Source: CALINF01 sp039980455
Lineage (GTDB): Bacteria; Pseudomonadota; Gammaproteobacteria; Pseudomonadales; Halieaceae
DNA: 64,000 bases
Reading direction: 5' to 3'
Assembly: GCA_039980455.1 (NCBI GenBank)
Contig: JBDXCG010000003.1
Location: 620,001-684,000, forward strand
The notes beneath the pieces are model-generated. The model had not been told where the DNA came from, did not search any database, and was given only the letters and a program-made list of their open reading frames with translations. Shown piece by piece: positions 52,088 to 61,595 of this stretch (positions within the stretch are counted from its first letter, which is position 1; each line of letters opens with the position of its first letter). A program made the translations under genes and the position numbers.

Positions 52088-53011
52088 TTAGCGATCCATA
52101 AAGGCCAGAACGCGCTGAGTGGTTTCATCAGGGAACATGTGAAAAGCAGCAACGTGAGATCCCCAGGCACCTTTCCACGCGAGATCAGGGTGCGAAAGGT
52201 CGACGGGAGGAGCCACCCAGTAGGTGACCTGCGGATTAGCTTCTGCTAGTTCGTCTGCATATTTGATGATCGTAACCGGATCATCAGGATCCTGAATCAG
52301 CAGCATGGGAAGCGCGAGCGATTTGGCGATAGCCAACGATTGCTGCTCGCCTGACGGTAAGCCGTGGAAAGTAGTGGCTGCCCAGGCCGCAGGGGCGAAG
52401 AACCATGGGGGCAGCGGAGTCCCTATGGTAGCGCCACGTTGCACTGCTGAATGGGTGTCTAGAAGGGGGTCGAGCAATATGAGCCCGTCTACCTCAGCAC
52501 CTTTGCCGGCAGCATGAATTATTGTTGCGCCACCCATAGAGATACCCATGGCGAACACGGGCATGTCCGGGTTACGTTCCCTTGCCCAATTGATCGCCGC
52601 CATCGCATCTGCTGATTCAGTACGTCCATACTGCAACCCATGTTCATCTCCGTCTGATGTGCCGTGATTGCGTAGATCAATAGCCACTACAGAAATATGG
52701 TTCTCAACCATTTTGGCGTAGAAGTCCAGACTGCTGAAGAACGTGCTATGTCGGCCAGAATTTGCGCCGTGAATGAACACCAGCACGGCTTGTGGGTTGT
52801 TAGCAGGCATCCACCAGCCGTCCAGGTTCAGGTTCTCCTGAGTCGGGTTGATCTGGAATTCTTCGTAGTCCAAGCCCACATCGGAGGGTTTTTCCACAAG
52901 ATCAATTCGATTGGGTGCGGTTACCAGTTGCGGTACATGCACGAGAGAGATGTAGGCGTAACCTGCGACAACGATTAGCAGGGCAATAGTTATTATTCTG
53001 GAAAAGCGCAC
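52088..53011 (-). CDS. Membrane-anchored alpha/beta-hydrolase
   Basis: A 307-residue hydrolase. An N-terminal hydrophobic segment (IITIALLIVVAGYAYISLV) anchors it or acts as an uncleaved signal. The oxyanion loop is VLVFIHGANSGRHST, the nucleophile elbow GISMGGATI, the acid DPDDPVT and the His lies in AWGSHVAAFH. It probably acts in the periplasm on esters or amides. No family name beyond alpha/beta-hydrolase can be given. Confidence 0.85.
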   Translation of the reverse strand: MRFSRIITIALLIVVAGYAYISLVHVPQLVTAPNRIDLVEKPSDVGLDYEEFQINPTQENLNLDGWWMPANNPQAVLVFIHGANSGRHSTFFSSLDFYAKMVENHISVVAIDLRNHGTSDGDEHGLQYGRTESADAMAAINWARERNPDMPVFAMGISMGGATIIHAAGKGAEVDGLILLDPLLDTHSAVQRGATIGTPLPPWFFAPAAWAATTFHGLPSGEQQSLAIAKSLALPMLLIQDPDDPVTIIKYADELAEANPQVTYWVAPPVDLSHPDLAWKGAWGSHVAAFHMFPDETTQRVLAFMDR

Positions 53012-53108
53012 AAGAGGTTACCAAGCGAAAAATAGGGCTTCAGTGTAGCGATAGATAACTGTAACCGTCTACTTTGCTGCAAGAGAATCAGGTTGTATTG
53101 CTGAAGAT

Positions 53109-54089
53109 TTACGGGGCGTTAAATACGCTCAAACTCAGTTCCTGTGATAAATATCGAATCGCAGCCATTGCGCGCACACTATTACCCGATACTGACAGTC
53201 GTGGCGAATAGCCAACAATGGCCATCTGGCCTGGCACCACTGCAACGACGCCGCCACCAACGCCGCTTTTGGCGGGCAACCCAACCCGATAGGCCCACCA
53301 GCCCGACTCATCATAGAACCCGTTGAGCATCATTGTTGAGAGAATTTCGTCGACATACTGCGACTCAATGACACGCTTGCCCGTGCCTGGGTTAACTCCC
53401 CCGTTGGCAAGGGTTGCGCCCATCATTGCCAACTGTTTTGCCGTGACGCCTACGCTGCTTTGCTTGTTATAAACGTCCAGTGTTTGCAAGGGATCGGCCT
53501 GCAGTCGTCCCTCTTGTTGAAGCATGTATGTGAGCGCGCGGTTGCGATAGTTGCTCACACCTACCGACTCATAAACGTCTTCCATTACGCTTAGCTCAGC
53601 GCCTGCATAGTCATTGTAATGCGCCGATAGGCTATTCCAGGGCGATTTCTTACCGTCGCCGCGGAGCAGGCTGACTGCTGCTATCGCGCCTGCATTGACC
53701 ATTGGGTTTAAGGGTTCATCTTTTTTGCGCTCGATACCTGCAAGAGAATTGAAAGGCAAGCCGGTAGGCTCAACGCCGATATTCTGGAGAACGAAGTCGC
53801 TCCCTTTTTGCTCTAGCAGCAGTGATAGCGTGAACGGTTTGGCCGCTGACATAATTGCGAATCTATGATCGACATCGCCCTGGGTGTAGATAGCGCCATC
53901 GGTGGTGATGACGACCAGTCCAAATTTGTCTGGATCAGCTGACGCTAGCGCGGGGATATACTGAGCAGTACTGCCATCATCGATTTCTATGGCAAATCGA
54001 TAGGCGGAGGCAAGTACGTCACTGAGCTGATCTTGCGCGAACGCAGGTGCCATCCAAACCGCCAATAGCAGCACTATTGGCGGTTTCAT
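53109..54089 (-). CDS. glsA: Exported glutaminase
   Basis: A 326-residue serine-type glutaminase of the beta-lactamase-like fold, converting glutamine to glutamate and ammonia. The SxxK motif appears as SAAK at residues 81-84, followed by PLNPMVNAGAIAAVSLL and AKSGVGGGVVAVVPG, all family hallmarks. Unlike most bacterial GlsA proteins, it begins with a signal peptide (MKPPIVLLLAVWMAPAFA), so it should act in the periplasm. The start overlaps the stop of the amidase gene by 4 bp. It is the third gene of the porin-amidase-glutaminase operon. Confidence 0.93.
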   Translation of the reverse strand: MKPPIVLLLAVWMAPAFAQDQLSDVLASAYRFAIEIDDGSTAQYIPALASADPDKFGLVVITTDGAIYTQGDVDHRFAIMSAAKPFTLSLLLEQKGSDFVLQNIGVEPTGLPFNSLAGIERKKDEPLNPMVNAGAIAAVSLLRGDGKKSPWNSLSAHYNDYAGAELSVMEDVYESVGVSNYRNRALTYMLQQEGRLQADPLQTLDVYNKQSSVGVTAKQLAMMGATLANGGVNPGTGKRVIESQYVDEILSTMMLNGFYDESGWWAYRVGLPAKSGVGGGVVAVVPGQMAIVGYSPRLSVSGNSVRAMAAIRYLSQELSLSVFNAP

Positions 54090-55870
54090 GGGAACGCTTT
54101 GGGACTGGTGCGTTTGCGTGTAGCTTGCTCAAAACTATAGGCCAGTTCGATTAGCCGAGCCTCACTGCAGGCAGTGCCGACGAAGGTGACACCAAAAGGA
54201 ATAGGCGCTGGATCGAAGCCTGCGGGCAGGGGGGGCTCTAGTGTGTTATCTACTAGCGCGAAGGGCACGCCCACTGCAGGGTATCCGGCTTTGTTCACGA
54301 TATTCTCTGCAAACCATGCTGGCAGGAATAAGGCGTCCAGGGAGTGTTCTTGTAGTGCAGCGTCTATGCCTTCGCTTCTGGACAGTCGAATGTCCTTTTC
54401 ACGATCGGCTTGCCATCGAGGAGCGTCTTCCTCTGCGTCCATTTCATCAGATATGTCCAGCTGTGTCTGGCCATAACGGATCGCCCCCTGAGAGGCGTGG
54501 GCTAGATTGAACTCGCGTAAGTCAGTGAGTGTTTTCACTGGTGCAGTGTCACCCAGCGTGGCTAACCAACGGTTGAAGTCACGCTTCATGCCATACTTTA
54601 AAATCACGGAGCAGTTCGAGTCTTTGCCTTTCGCATTACCAACATCAAAGCAATTCCCAAACAGCAACTGATTACTTTCAGGGTCGGGGCTAATCACGCT
54701 GGGTATATCCGTGTTTTCCACGACAATGGCCCCTTGCTGTTTGAGCACCTCAATAGCCGAATCCATTGCCGCTTTCTGTGCTTGAGTTAGGCCGCCAAGT
54801 GCGTCTTCGCTGCCAGGCGGTGTAAATGGGTCGTAAAAGAACGCACGCGGAATTCCTATGCGGGCTCCAGCCAGGCCATCTATCGTGAAATGATCTGCAT
54901 AATTTTTACCACTGTCTGACTGGCAAACGCCTGCCGCAGCGTCGTGTTTATCGTCGCTTTCCATCGCAGCGAGTAATGTTGCGACGTCGGCGACAGACTT
55001 TCCCATTGGCCCCGCCGTGTCCTGGTCCGCAGTGATGGGAATAATGCCGTATCGACTTATCCGACCTACGGTTGGTTTGATGGAGGCAAGCATATTGTTA
55101 TTGGCTGGAATAGCGATAGAACCCGAGGTTTCGGTGCCTACGCTGGCTGCCCAGAGGTTTGCCGCTGTGCCAATGCCCGAACTAGAGCCTCCGGTATCCA
55201 TAACACCGCGGCCATCGTTGAAACCCTCGCGGGGATCCTGACGAGTGTCGTAGGGGTTATAGCCGTAGCCCCTAACCGCGTTGTAGCTATTGGGCATGCC
55301 GGTCGCGACCCAATTGGCCAGTTCCGTCAACGTGGTTTTGGCAATAATGATTGCGCCAGCCGCTCGCAGGTTTTCCACTAGTGTCGCTTCATAAGGCGGC
55401 GTATAGCCCTTGAACGCCAGTGCACCGCCCGTAGTTGGCATATCAGTAGTGTGGATGTTGTCTTTAAGTGCAACCGGGATGCCGTGCAACGGACCACGGA
55501 CCTTGCCTGCTGCTCGCTCACGATCCAGAGCCTCTGCTAGCGCTAACGCCGTATCACTCACGGCGAGCGTCGCGTGCAATGTATTCTCGTATCGGTCAAT
55601 GCGATCAAGATATTGCTCAACGATCGCACGCGAGGTGATCCGGCCATCGGCCATGGCCGCCTGCATGTCAGCAAAGCTAGCCTCAACGACAGAGAAGGGA
55701 GCTGGCCTGTCTTTATCACTAGAATCCATACTCGCACCCGAAATATCCGCGTCCATCGTAGTTGAAGGTATTGCGTTGGCTTCAGCTTCACTTGCCTGAT
55801 CGCTGCAAGCGGTGATGGCGAGCGCAAGTGCGGTCGCCAGACCTAGTTGAATCAGTAGGTGAGCACGCAT
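54086..55870 (-). CDS. Lipoprotein amidase (amidase signature family)
   Basis: A 594-residue amidase anchored as a lipoprotein (lipobox AITAC, Cys22). The Ser-cisSer-Lys triad is visible: Lys in VALKDNIHT, the GGSSSGIGTAANLWAAS loop with the cis-Ser, and the nucleophile Ser in GTETSGSIAIPAN. It hydrolyses amides in the periplasm. The start at 55870 has GAGGGGGT 4 bp upstream. The next gene overlaps by 4 bp. The porin gene ends 10 bp upstream, so all three genes are one operon. Confidence 0.93.
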   Translation of the reverse strand: MRAHLLIQLGLATALALAITACSDQASEAEANAIPSTTMDADISGASMDSSDKDRPAPFSVVEASFADMQAAMADGRITSRAIVEQYLDRIDRYENTLHATLAVSDTALALAEALDRERAAGKVRGPLHGIPVALKDNIHTTDMPTTGGALAFKGYTPPYEATLVENLRAAGAIIIAKTTLTELANWVATGMPNSYNAVRGYGYNPYDTRQDPREGFNDGRGVMDTGGSSSGIGTAANLWAASVGTETSGSIAIPANNNMLASIKPTVGRISRYGIIPITADQDTAGPMGKSVADVATLLAAMESDDKHDAAAGVCQSDSGKNYADHFTIDGLAGARIGIPRAFFYDPFTPPGSEDALGGLTQAQKAAMDSAIEVLKQQGAIVVENTDIPSVISPDPESNQLLFGNCFDVGNAKGKDSNCSVILKYGMKRDFNRWLATLGDTAPVKTLTDLREFNLAHASQGAIRYGQTQLDISDEMDAEEDAPRWQADREKDIRLSRSEGIDAALQEHSLDALFLPAWFAENIVNKAGYPAVGVPFALVDNTLEPPLPAGFDPAPIPFGVTFVGTACSEARLIELAYSFEQATRKRTSPKAFP

Positions 55871-55880
55871 GATACCCCCT

Positions 55881-57257
55881 CTAGAAATCGCGTGAGAACT
55901 TGTGCTTGAAGGTAAACTGTATTCGATAGTCGTCGCCTTCTTCCCCACTGACATCTTCGTGTTCGCCGTACAAGAATTCCGCGCCGATCAAGAGTTCAGG
56001 GTAGGGCGTGTAGAGAATATTGGTGCTGGCGTAGATTCCCTTGTCAAACTCCAGCCCCGACTGTTGGTTTCTGGTGTCGGCGTCGTTCATTGAGAATCCC
56101 GCCGATGAACTCCACTGGTTGGACCAGTAGTGATCCCAGTAGGCGGTCACGCCTAATATGGGCACGGCCTCGGCCTGGAAGTCTTCGGGCGCCAGGTTGA
56201 CACCGCCATCGTTCATAAAGCTCGCGATACCTTCACCGTAGACAACACCCAGTTTCAATTGATCGCGTTCCAGCAGATTGATGGAGCCAGTCAGGTTTAC
56301 ACCCCAACCCGTGTCGTCACCATTGGGTCGGTTGCCGGGCGCATTGCGTGTTTCAAATTCCAGTTTTCTCAACACGCCAGCAACCTGGTAGTGCCCCCAA
56401 TCTGCGTCATTGCGCCAATGCGCTGTTAGGTCTGGCAGGCTGGTCTTCGCGGTGGCATTTGCATCAAACTCAGGTGAGAGGTCACCGAATACGCCGGTAT
56501 TAAAACTTCCATTGGGTTTCTCCAAGGCGATGGCAGTCCGCGTCTGTTCACCGGACCAGGTGTACCGTAATTGCGGATTACGATTGAAGGCCATGCCTGA
56601 GGGGCCCCACCAGTCCACCACGTTGGGGAAGATCGAGATGTCCATGAAGTTTGAGTTGGTTTGCCCAAAACCAAGGTTGCCCACTTCTACCCATGCGTGT
56701 CTTAGGCTGAACGTGGTATCGCCGGCATCGGAGCCTGTACCGAACAAGTCAATTTCAAACCACGTCTTTACGTCGCCCATGGGTGTGGGTACTACAGCGC
56801 GCATTCCCAGCGCAGTTTGTCTAACGCTGAATACCGTTGTGCCGTCATCCCCAAAAGGCTGGCCTTGAGTAGGGATAGTGGACGGACGCAGCGTGGCTTC
56901 ATAGTCGGGATCCACTCGCTTGAAGTCGTAAATGGCATCCAATTGCAGGTGTCCGTAAATATTAAAATCTGTTTCCTCTGGTGCCAACGGCTGCTGGAAA
57001 ATTGGCTCTTCAGATTGTTCCACGGTGGCCAGTTGATCTTGCGTAACCTGAGTGGGCGGGGCGCCTGTCTTCAGCTCCTGCAGCTGCGCTTCCATTGTCT
57101 CCAGCATGCGCTGCTGTTGCTCCATCATGGCTTTTTGTTTGGCGAGTTGTTCTTCAAGCATCTTGATGCGCTCAGAGTCAGTTGCGCCAATTGCAGGCAG
57201 AGTAAAAACCGCGGCTGCAACGGCCATGCTTAACATCTTGCTGTACTTATTATTCAT
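55881..57257 (-). CDS. DcaP-like outer-membrane porin
   Basis: A 458-residue outer-membrane beta-barrel protein. A signal peptide (MLSMAVAAAVFTLPAIGA) precedes a coiled-coil region (SERIKMLEEQLAKQKAMMEQ, then RMLETMEAQLQELK), as in the trimerising N terminus of DcaP. The barrel part is rich in alternating Gly/aromatic strands and ends in Phe (HKFSRDF), a typical C-terminal signal for barrel assembly. DcaP admits negatively charged small molecules. The gene is followed closely by the amidase and glutaminase genes, suggesting uptake of amide substrates. Confidence 0.88.
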   Translation of the reverse strand: MNNKYSKMLSMAVAAAVFTLPAIGATDSERIKMLEEQLAKQKAMMEQQQRMLETMEAQLQELKTGAPPTQVTQDQLATVEQSEEPIFQQPLAPEETDFNIYGHLQLDAIYDFKRVDPDYEATLRPSTIPTQGQPFGDDGTTVFSVRQTALGMRAVVPTPMGDVKTWFEIDLFGTGSDAGDTTFSLRHAWVEVGNLGFGQTNSNFMDISIFPNVVDWWGPSGMAFNRNPQLRYTWSGEQTRTAIALEKPNGSFNTGVFGDLSPEFDANATAKTSLPDLTAHWRNDADWGHYQVAGVLRKLEFETRNAPGNRPNGDDTGWGVNLTGSINLLERDQLKLGVVYGEGIASFMNDGGVNLAPEDFQAEAVPILGVTAYWDHYWSNQWSSSAGFSMNDADTRNQQSGLEFDKGIYASTNILYTPYPELLIGAEFLYGEHEDVSGEEGDDYRIQFTFKHKFSRDF

Positions 57258-57351
57258 CAGGATCCCCAGTATCGATTATGAACAAAACTAATCTTGGACA
57301 AGTATATGTGATTGTGGAGAATATGGCTCCCCTGACTACCGGCGAAAACTC

Positions 57352-58713
57352 GTGTTTTCACTGACTACACTCAAGCAGCTGTTCCGGCTGGCGCTGCCAA
57401 TGGTAGTTTCTCAGGGTGCCTTTGCGATCATGATGTTTACAGATCGCTTCTTCTTGTCGCGCATCAGTCCTACTCACATAGCGGCGTCGCTTGGTGGCGG
57501 TGTTACCTTCTTCGTGAGCGCGGCACTCTTTACCGGCATCATGTCCTATGCCAATGCGCTGGTAGCCCAATACTATGGTGCAGGCGACTTGCGCAAATGT
57601 CCGCAGGTAGTTACGCAAGGGATTCTGATGGCGGTGTTATGTCAGCCACTGCTATTTCTGGTGACCCTGATGATGGGCAACGTGTTTGCTTATATGGATC
57701 ACGACCCCGCTCAGGTTGTACTGGAGCAGCAGTACTACTATGTGCTGATGGCCGGTTCGATTCTCGTGCTGATCAAAATTTGTTTCGCTTCGTATTTTTC
57801 TGGTATTGCTAATCCTCGCGTCGTGATGATTGCTGATGTAATCGGCGTGCTGCTAAACATTCCGCTTAGTTATGTATTGATATTCGGCAAGTTGGGATTG
57901 CCGCAGCTTGGTATTGTTGGCGCGGCGTTGGGCACTGTGGCAGCAACGCTGCTCACAATTAGCGTGTATTTAGTCTTCTACTTCAACGCGATTCATCGTG
58001 CGCGTTTTCATGTGCTTGAATCCTTTCGCTATAACGCGGGAATTCTTAAGCGCTACGTAAGGTTGGGTTTGCCATCTGCGTTAGAAGTGTTTATTGGTGC
58101 AGCAACCTTCAACTTCTTCCTTTTGCTGTTCCAGGGCTTTGGCGTGAATGAAGGTGCGGCCATGGCCATTGTCTTCAACTGGGACATGTTGTCTTTTGTA
58201 CCGCTTGTAGGTCTGAACATCGCAGTCATGAGTATGATTGGTCGATCTGTGGGTGCAGGTGATCTGTCGCAGGCCAATAAGGTCATTTCGTCGGGCTTTA
58301 TTATCGGGTTGAGTTACTCCGGCATTATGGGAGTGCTGTTCATCATCTTTCGCGTTGATCTGGTGTCGGTATTTGCTACGCCGGGCGCTGACTTTTCCGC
58401 GATCATTTTGCTGGGTAGCCAGATGATGATCGGTATGGCGACTTATGTGATGGCGGATGCCGTGATATTGGTTTGTAGTGGCACGCTGCGCGGGGCAGGG
58501 GACACGCGCTGGCTGATGACAACATCAATTTCAATTCACGTACTGATGCTTGTGATCCAGTACGTGCTCATCAAGTGGCTTGATGTTGGGCCTCTGACCA
58601 GCTGGTGGGTTTTTGTCGTTACCTTGATGTCGTTGTCTGTAGCGTACTGTAGCCGTGTGCTCGGAACTACCTGGCGCCGGCCTGAGCGGCTTGCCAAAAT
58701 GATGGCGGAGTAG
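57352..58713 (+). CDS. MATE-family efflux transporter
   Basis: A 453-residue inner-membrane exporter with about twelve hydrophobic segments and two MatE domains. Conserved stretches include PMVVSQGAFAIMMFTDRFFLSR at the first helix and the second-half repeat LPSALEVFIGAATF, followed by GVNEGAAMAIVFNWDMLSFVPLVG. It probably exports drugs or metabolites using Na+ or H+. The start is GTG; a strong Shine-Dalgarno sequence is not visible. It lies divergent from the porin operon. Confidence 0.92.
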   Translation: MFSLTTLKQLFRLALPMVVSQGAFAIMMFTDRFFLSRISPTHIAASLGGGVTFFVSAALFTGIMSYANALVAQYYGAGDLRKCPQVVTQGILMAVLCQPLLFLVTLMMGNVFAYMDHDPAQVVLEQQYYYVLMAGSILVLIKICFASYFSGIANPRVVMIADVIGVLLNIPLSYVLIFGKLGLPQLGIVGAALGTVAATLLTISVYLVFYFNAIHRARFHVLESFRYNAGILKRYVRLGLPSALEVFIGAATFNFFLLLFQGFGVNEGAAMAIVFNWDMLSFVPLVGLNIAVMSMIGRSVGAGDLSQANKVISSGFIIGLSYSGIMGVLFIIFRVDLVSVFATPGADFSAIILLGSQMMIGMATYVMADAVILVCSGTLRGAGDTRWLMTTSISIHVLMLVIQYVLIKWLDVGPLTSWWVFVVTLMSLSVAYCSRVLGTTWRRPERLAKMMAE

Positions 58714-58777
58714 AGTGGTAGCTGCCTGAAATACGAGTGAGCAAGGCGACAGTGCGGTCTAGAGGTACTTGGCGCTG

Positions 58778-59362
58778 CTACAAATTCAGTGAATCGGCCA
58801 GCTCATCGAAGTGTGAAAAGACAATATCAGCCATATCAGCATAGTCGCCATTGCTGTCTTGCAAAAACAACACAGATGTCATGTTTGCACGCCGGGCCGC
58901 CTCCAGGTCGTAGCGAAAATCTCCAACATAGGCTAATACGCTGGGAGCCAGTTGCCACCGAGCTGCTAGCTGCAGCAGGCCTTCAGGGTCTGGTTTGGGC
59001 GCAGCACACTCTCGTGTGATCAAATCCAGTGGCGGTGCTCCCAGTTTAGAGAGTGTCAGTTGAGCAGCACTGCGGCTGTTGCGCGTGACGATTCCAGCTG
59101 GGAGTGGAGAGTCAGCCAATCGCTTTAGCAGCGATTCTGCACCGGGCATCCAGTTTGCGGCATGGGCGCCGCGCATCTCATAGCGATGCACCACAGCTTC
59201 GGCTTCTCGCCGGGCGTCTTCATCTGCAAGCGTGTCGATGTGCTCTAGAAGTCCATGCTGCTCGGGACAACCGGTTTCTCGTCTCATCCCCGCGAAGTCG
59301 AGCTGAGAATCGACAAGGGTGCCATCGAGGTCAAAAATGATGCCGCGCAGATGTTCGAGCAC
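58778..59362 (-). CDS. HAD-superfamily phosphatase
   Basis: A 194-residue HAD hydrolase. Motif I is FDLDGTLVDSQ, motif II a Thr in GIVTRNSRSA, motif III a Lys in CAAPKPDPEG, and motif IV YVGDFRYDLEAA. The cap region is small and helical, so phosphoglycolate or sugar phosphatase-like activity is most plausible. It has a GTG start 3 bp after the stop of the acyltransferase gene, which suggests translational coupling. Confidence 0.9.
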   Translation of the reverse strand: MLEHLRGIIFDLDGTLVDSQLDFAGMRRETGCPEQHGLLEHIDTLADEDARREAEAVVHRYEMRGAHAANWMPGAESLLKRLADSPLPAGIVTRNSRSAAQLTLSKLGAPPLDLITRECAAPKPDPEGLLQLAARWQLAPSVLAYVGDFRYDLEAARRANMTSVLFLQDSNGDYADMADIVFSHFDELADSLNL

Positions 59363-59365
59363 GGC

Positions 59366-60247
59366 TTAGATTGACAGGATGCGACGCAGCAAGCCGTCGT
59401 TCTTGCGATTCTGCTCTCGGATCAGCAGCAAGTCGGCAAGTTGTTCTTCGATCTCCTGTGCCACCTGGCCGCGCAACTTTTTAAGTTGGGCTTTTGTGAG
59501 TTTCTTCCCCTCGTAAGCCGATAGGTCAACCGGGTCGCCAAAGCCGATGTAACAGGCCTGTGGTTTGGGTAACAGGGTGCCAAGAGCGCCACGAGGAATT
59601 GGAGGCATGAGGTCTGAGCGCACGTTTTCGTCGAGGAGTCCAAGGCGCTTTAATACCTGTCCTACACGCGAATCAGGTAGATCCTCACCCTCTATCAAGT
59701 GGCTATAAAACTCGTCGGGGCCAACCATGCCAAACGGCATAATGGTGTAGCCGTGGGCGGCGGCGAGCTTGATGAACCCATAGCGCTCTTTCCACTGCAA
59801 TTTGTACATCTCGCTCGCAGACTTTACGGCTTCATGAGCGCCGCCCGGAAAGACGAGCATATCCTGCTGGTTCTCCATTAGCGCGTGACAGACATCCGGG
59901 TGGCCCATCGTGCCACCTCTGCTCATGATGTATTTGGCTGTTCTGTCGCTGGCAAATAAGAACTTGTCTCCCAGGGGGCGCAAAAAGCGACCATAGTCCC
60001 GCTGCATTATCGGCAATAGCACGATTCCATCGACTGCAAATAGCGAGTGATTGCCGATGAACAAGCAGGGTTTGTCTGGCAGGCGCTCGGCGTTAAGAAC
60101 ACGCGGCTTGAAGAAGCGTTTGACGATGTTATAGGTGATTTCAAACTCGAGATCCTCAGGCGCCTCAACCTCAAGCGCCTTGCGAATGTGGCGTTCGAGT
60201 GCCTCCGGGCTGCCCAGGGGGTCGTTGTCCGCGTCGAAAGTAGCCAT
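59366..60247 (-). CDS. DGAT2/PES-like acyltransferase
   Basis: A 293-residue acyltransferase that probably transfers a fatty acyl group to glycerolipid or an alcohol at the membrane. The active-site motif reads NHSLFAVD, with five residues between His and Asp as in DGAT2/phytyl-ester-synthase relatives and unlike the four of PlsC. Further motifs are LVFPGGAHEAVK and FGMVGPDEFY. The start at 60247 (MATFDAD) is preferred over a TTG at 60268. It is followed at 3 bp by the HAD phosphatase gene. Confidence 0.85.
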   Translation of the reverse strand: MATFDADNDPLGSPEALERHIRKALEVEAPEDLEFEITYNIVKRFFKPRVLNAERLPDKPCLFIGNHSLFAVDGIVLLPIMQRDYGRFLRPLGDKFLFASDRTAKYIMSRGGTMGHPDVCHALMENQQDMLVFPGGAHEAVKSASEMYKLQWKERYGFIKLAAAHGYTIMPFGMVGPDEFYSHLIEGEDLPDSRVGQVLKRLGLLDENVRSDLMPPIPRGALGTLLPKPQACYIGFGDPVDLSAYEGKKLTKAQLKKLRGQVAQEIEEQLADLLLIREQNRKNDGLLRRILSI

Positions 60248-60458
60248 GAACGTCTCAAGTCTTTGCAAAGGCCGGCGATTATAGCGAGCGCGGGGCGCGG
60301 TGTCAGGCGAGGAAACTGTGACTATTCAGCTCGAAAAAAGACTCTATGCGGGTACATATTCCGGTTCGGGTGGAATTCAGCTACAGTGCATGTCCGAAAA
60401 ATGACACCTAAGCTCGCAGGAATCAGGTGCAAACAACGAACCAACGCTAGGAGACATC

Positions 60459-61586
60459 ATGTCAGATACAGGAATGCAGTTACGTTCAAAGATAACAGAC
60501 GACGCCAAATTGGAAATCTCGCTGGAAGAAGTGGCAATTCCCCAGCCGGGGCCCGACGAGGTTCTGGTGCGAGTTGAGGCGACGCCCATCAACCCGTCTG
60601 ACTTGGCATTGCTAGTGGGCCCCGCTGACTTTTCTACAGCAGAGTTCTCAGGCACGCCTGAGCGCCCCGTGGTAACAGCCAGCATCCCTGAGAAGTTTAT
60701 GCGTATGGTTGCGCCTCGGTTGGGCCAGTCTATGCCAGTAGGTAACGAAGGAGCAGGTACTGTCGTTGGCGCGGGTTCTTCCGATGCAGCACAGGCATTA
60801 ATGGGTAAGACGGTAGGTATTTTTGGCGGTGAAATGTACGGACAGTATCGCTGCGTGAATGTGTTTCAGTGTCTGCCGTTGGAAGATGGCACAACCGCAG
60901 CAGAAGGCGCCTCCTGCTTTGTTAACCCAATGACCGCGCTAGGCATGACTGAAACAATGCGCATGGAGAATTTTTCGGGGCTCGTTCATACGGCGGCAGC
61001 CTCCAACCTTGGTCAAATGCTTAACCGCATCTGTATGGACGATGGCATTAATCTGGTCAATATCGTACGTAAGGATGAGCAGGAAAAGTTGCTGCGGGAC
61101 ATGGGTGCCAAGGTTGTCGTGAACTCCAGTGCCGACAGTTTCCACAACGACCTTACTCAGGCCATTGTTGATACTGGTGCGATGCTGGCGTTTGATGCAA
61201 CTGGTGGCGGCGCGCTTGCTAGTGACATTCTTTCTTGCATGGAAGCAGCAGCGGCACGAGACCTTGGCGAATATAATCGCTATGGCTCAGACGTCTACAA
61301 GCAGGTGTATATTTATGGCGGACTTGATCGCAGTGCTACCACGCTGACGCGTAACTACGGATTTTCATGGGGCTTGGGTGGCTGGTTACTGACGCCGTTT
61401 ATGCAACGTGCTGGCATGGAAAAGGTCATGGAGATGCGTACGCGTGTTGCAGCAGAAATAAAGACAACATTTGCCAGCCACTATACCCAGAAGGTATCTC
61501 TGGCAGGTGCACTGACCCCAGAAGCCATGTCGGTGTATTGCAAGCAGGCAACGGGCGAAAAGTTCTTGATTGAGCCCAACAGCTAG
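60459..61586 (+). CDS. Medium-chain (zinc-type) dehydrogenase/reductase
   Basis: A 375-residue NAD(P)-dependent oxidoreductase of the MDR family. N-terminal PSDLALLVGPADF and GNEGAGTVVGAGSS are GroES-like elements. The Rossmann part has the pattern VHTAAASNLGQMLNRI and later ATGGGALASD. Structural Zn-binding Cys clusters are lacking, as in quinone-reductase-like members. AGGAGACATC precedes the ATG. It is followed 9 bp later by an EamA transporter gene. The substrate is unknown. Confidence 0.88.
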   Translation: MSDTGMQLRSKITDDAKLEISLEEVAIPQPGPDEVLVRVEATPINPSDLALLVGPADFSTAEFSGTPERPVVTASIPEKFMRMVAPRLGQSMPVGNEGAGTVVGAGSSDAAQALMGKTVGIFGGEMYGQYRCVNVFQCLPLEDGTTAAEGASCFVNPMTALGMTETMRMENFSGLVHTAAASNLGQMLNRICMDDGINLVNIVRKDEQEKLLRDMGAKVVVNSSADSFHNDLTQAIVDTGAMLAFDATGGGALASDILSCMEAAAARDLGEYNRYGSDVYKQVYIYGGLDRSATTLTRNYGFSWGLGGWLLTPFMQRAGMEKVMEMRTRVAAEIKTTFASHYTQKVSLAGALTPEAMSVYCKQATGEKFLIEPNS

Positions 61587-61595
61587 ACTTCGTTT

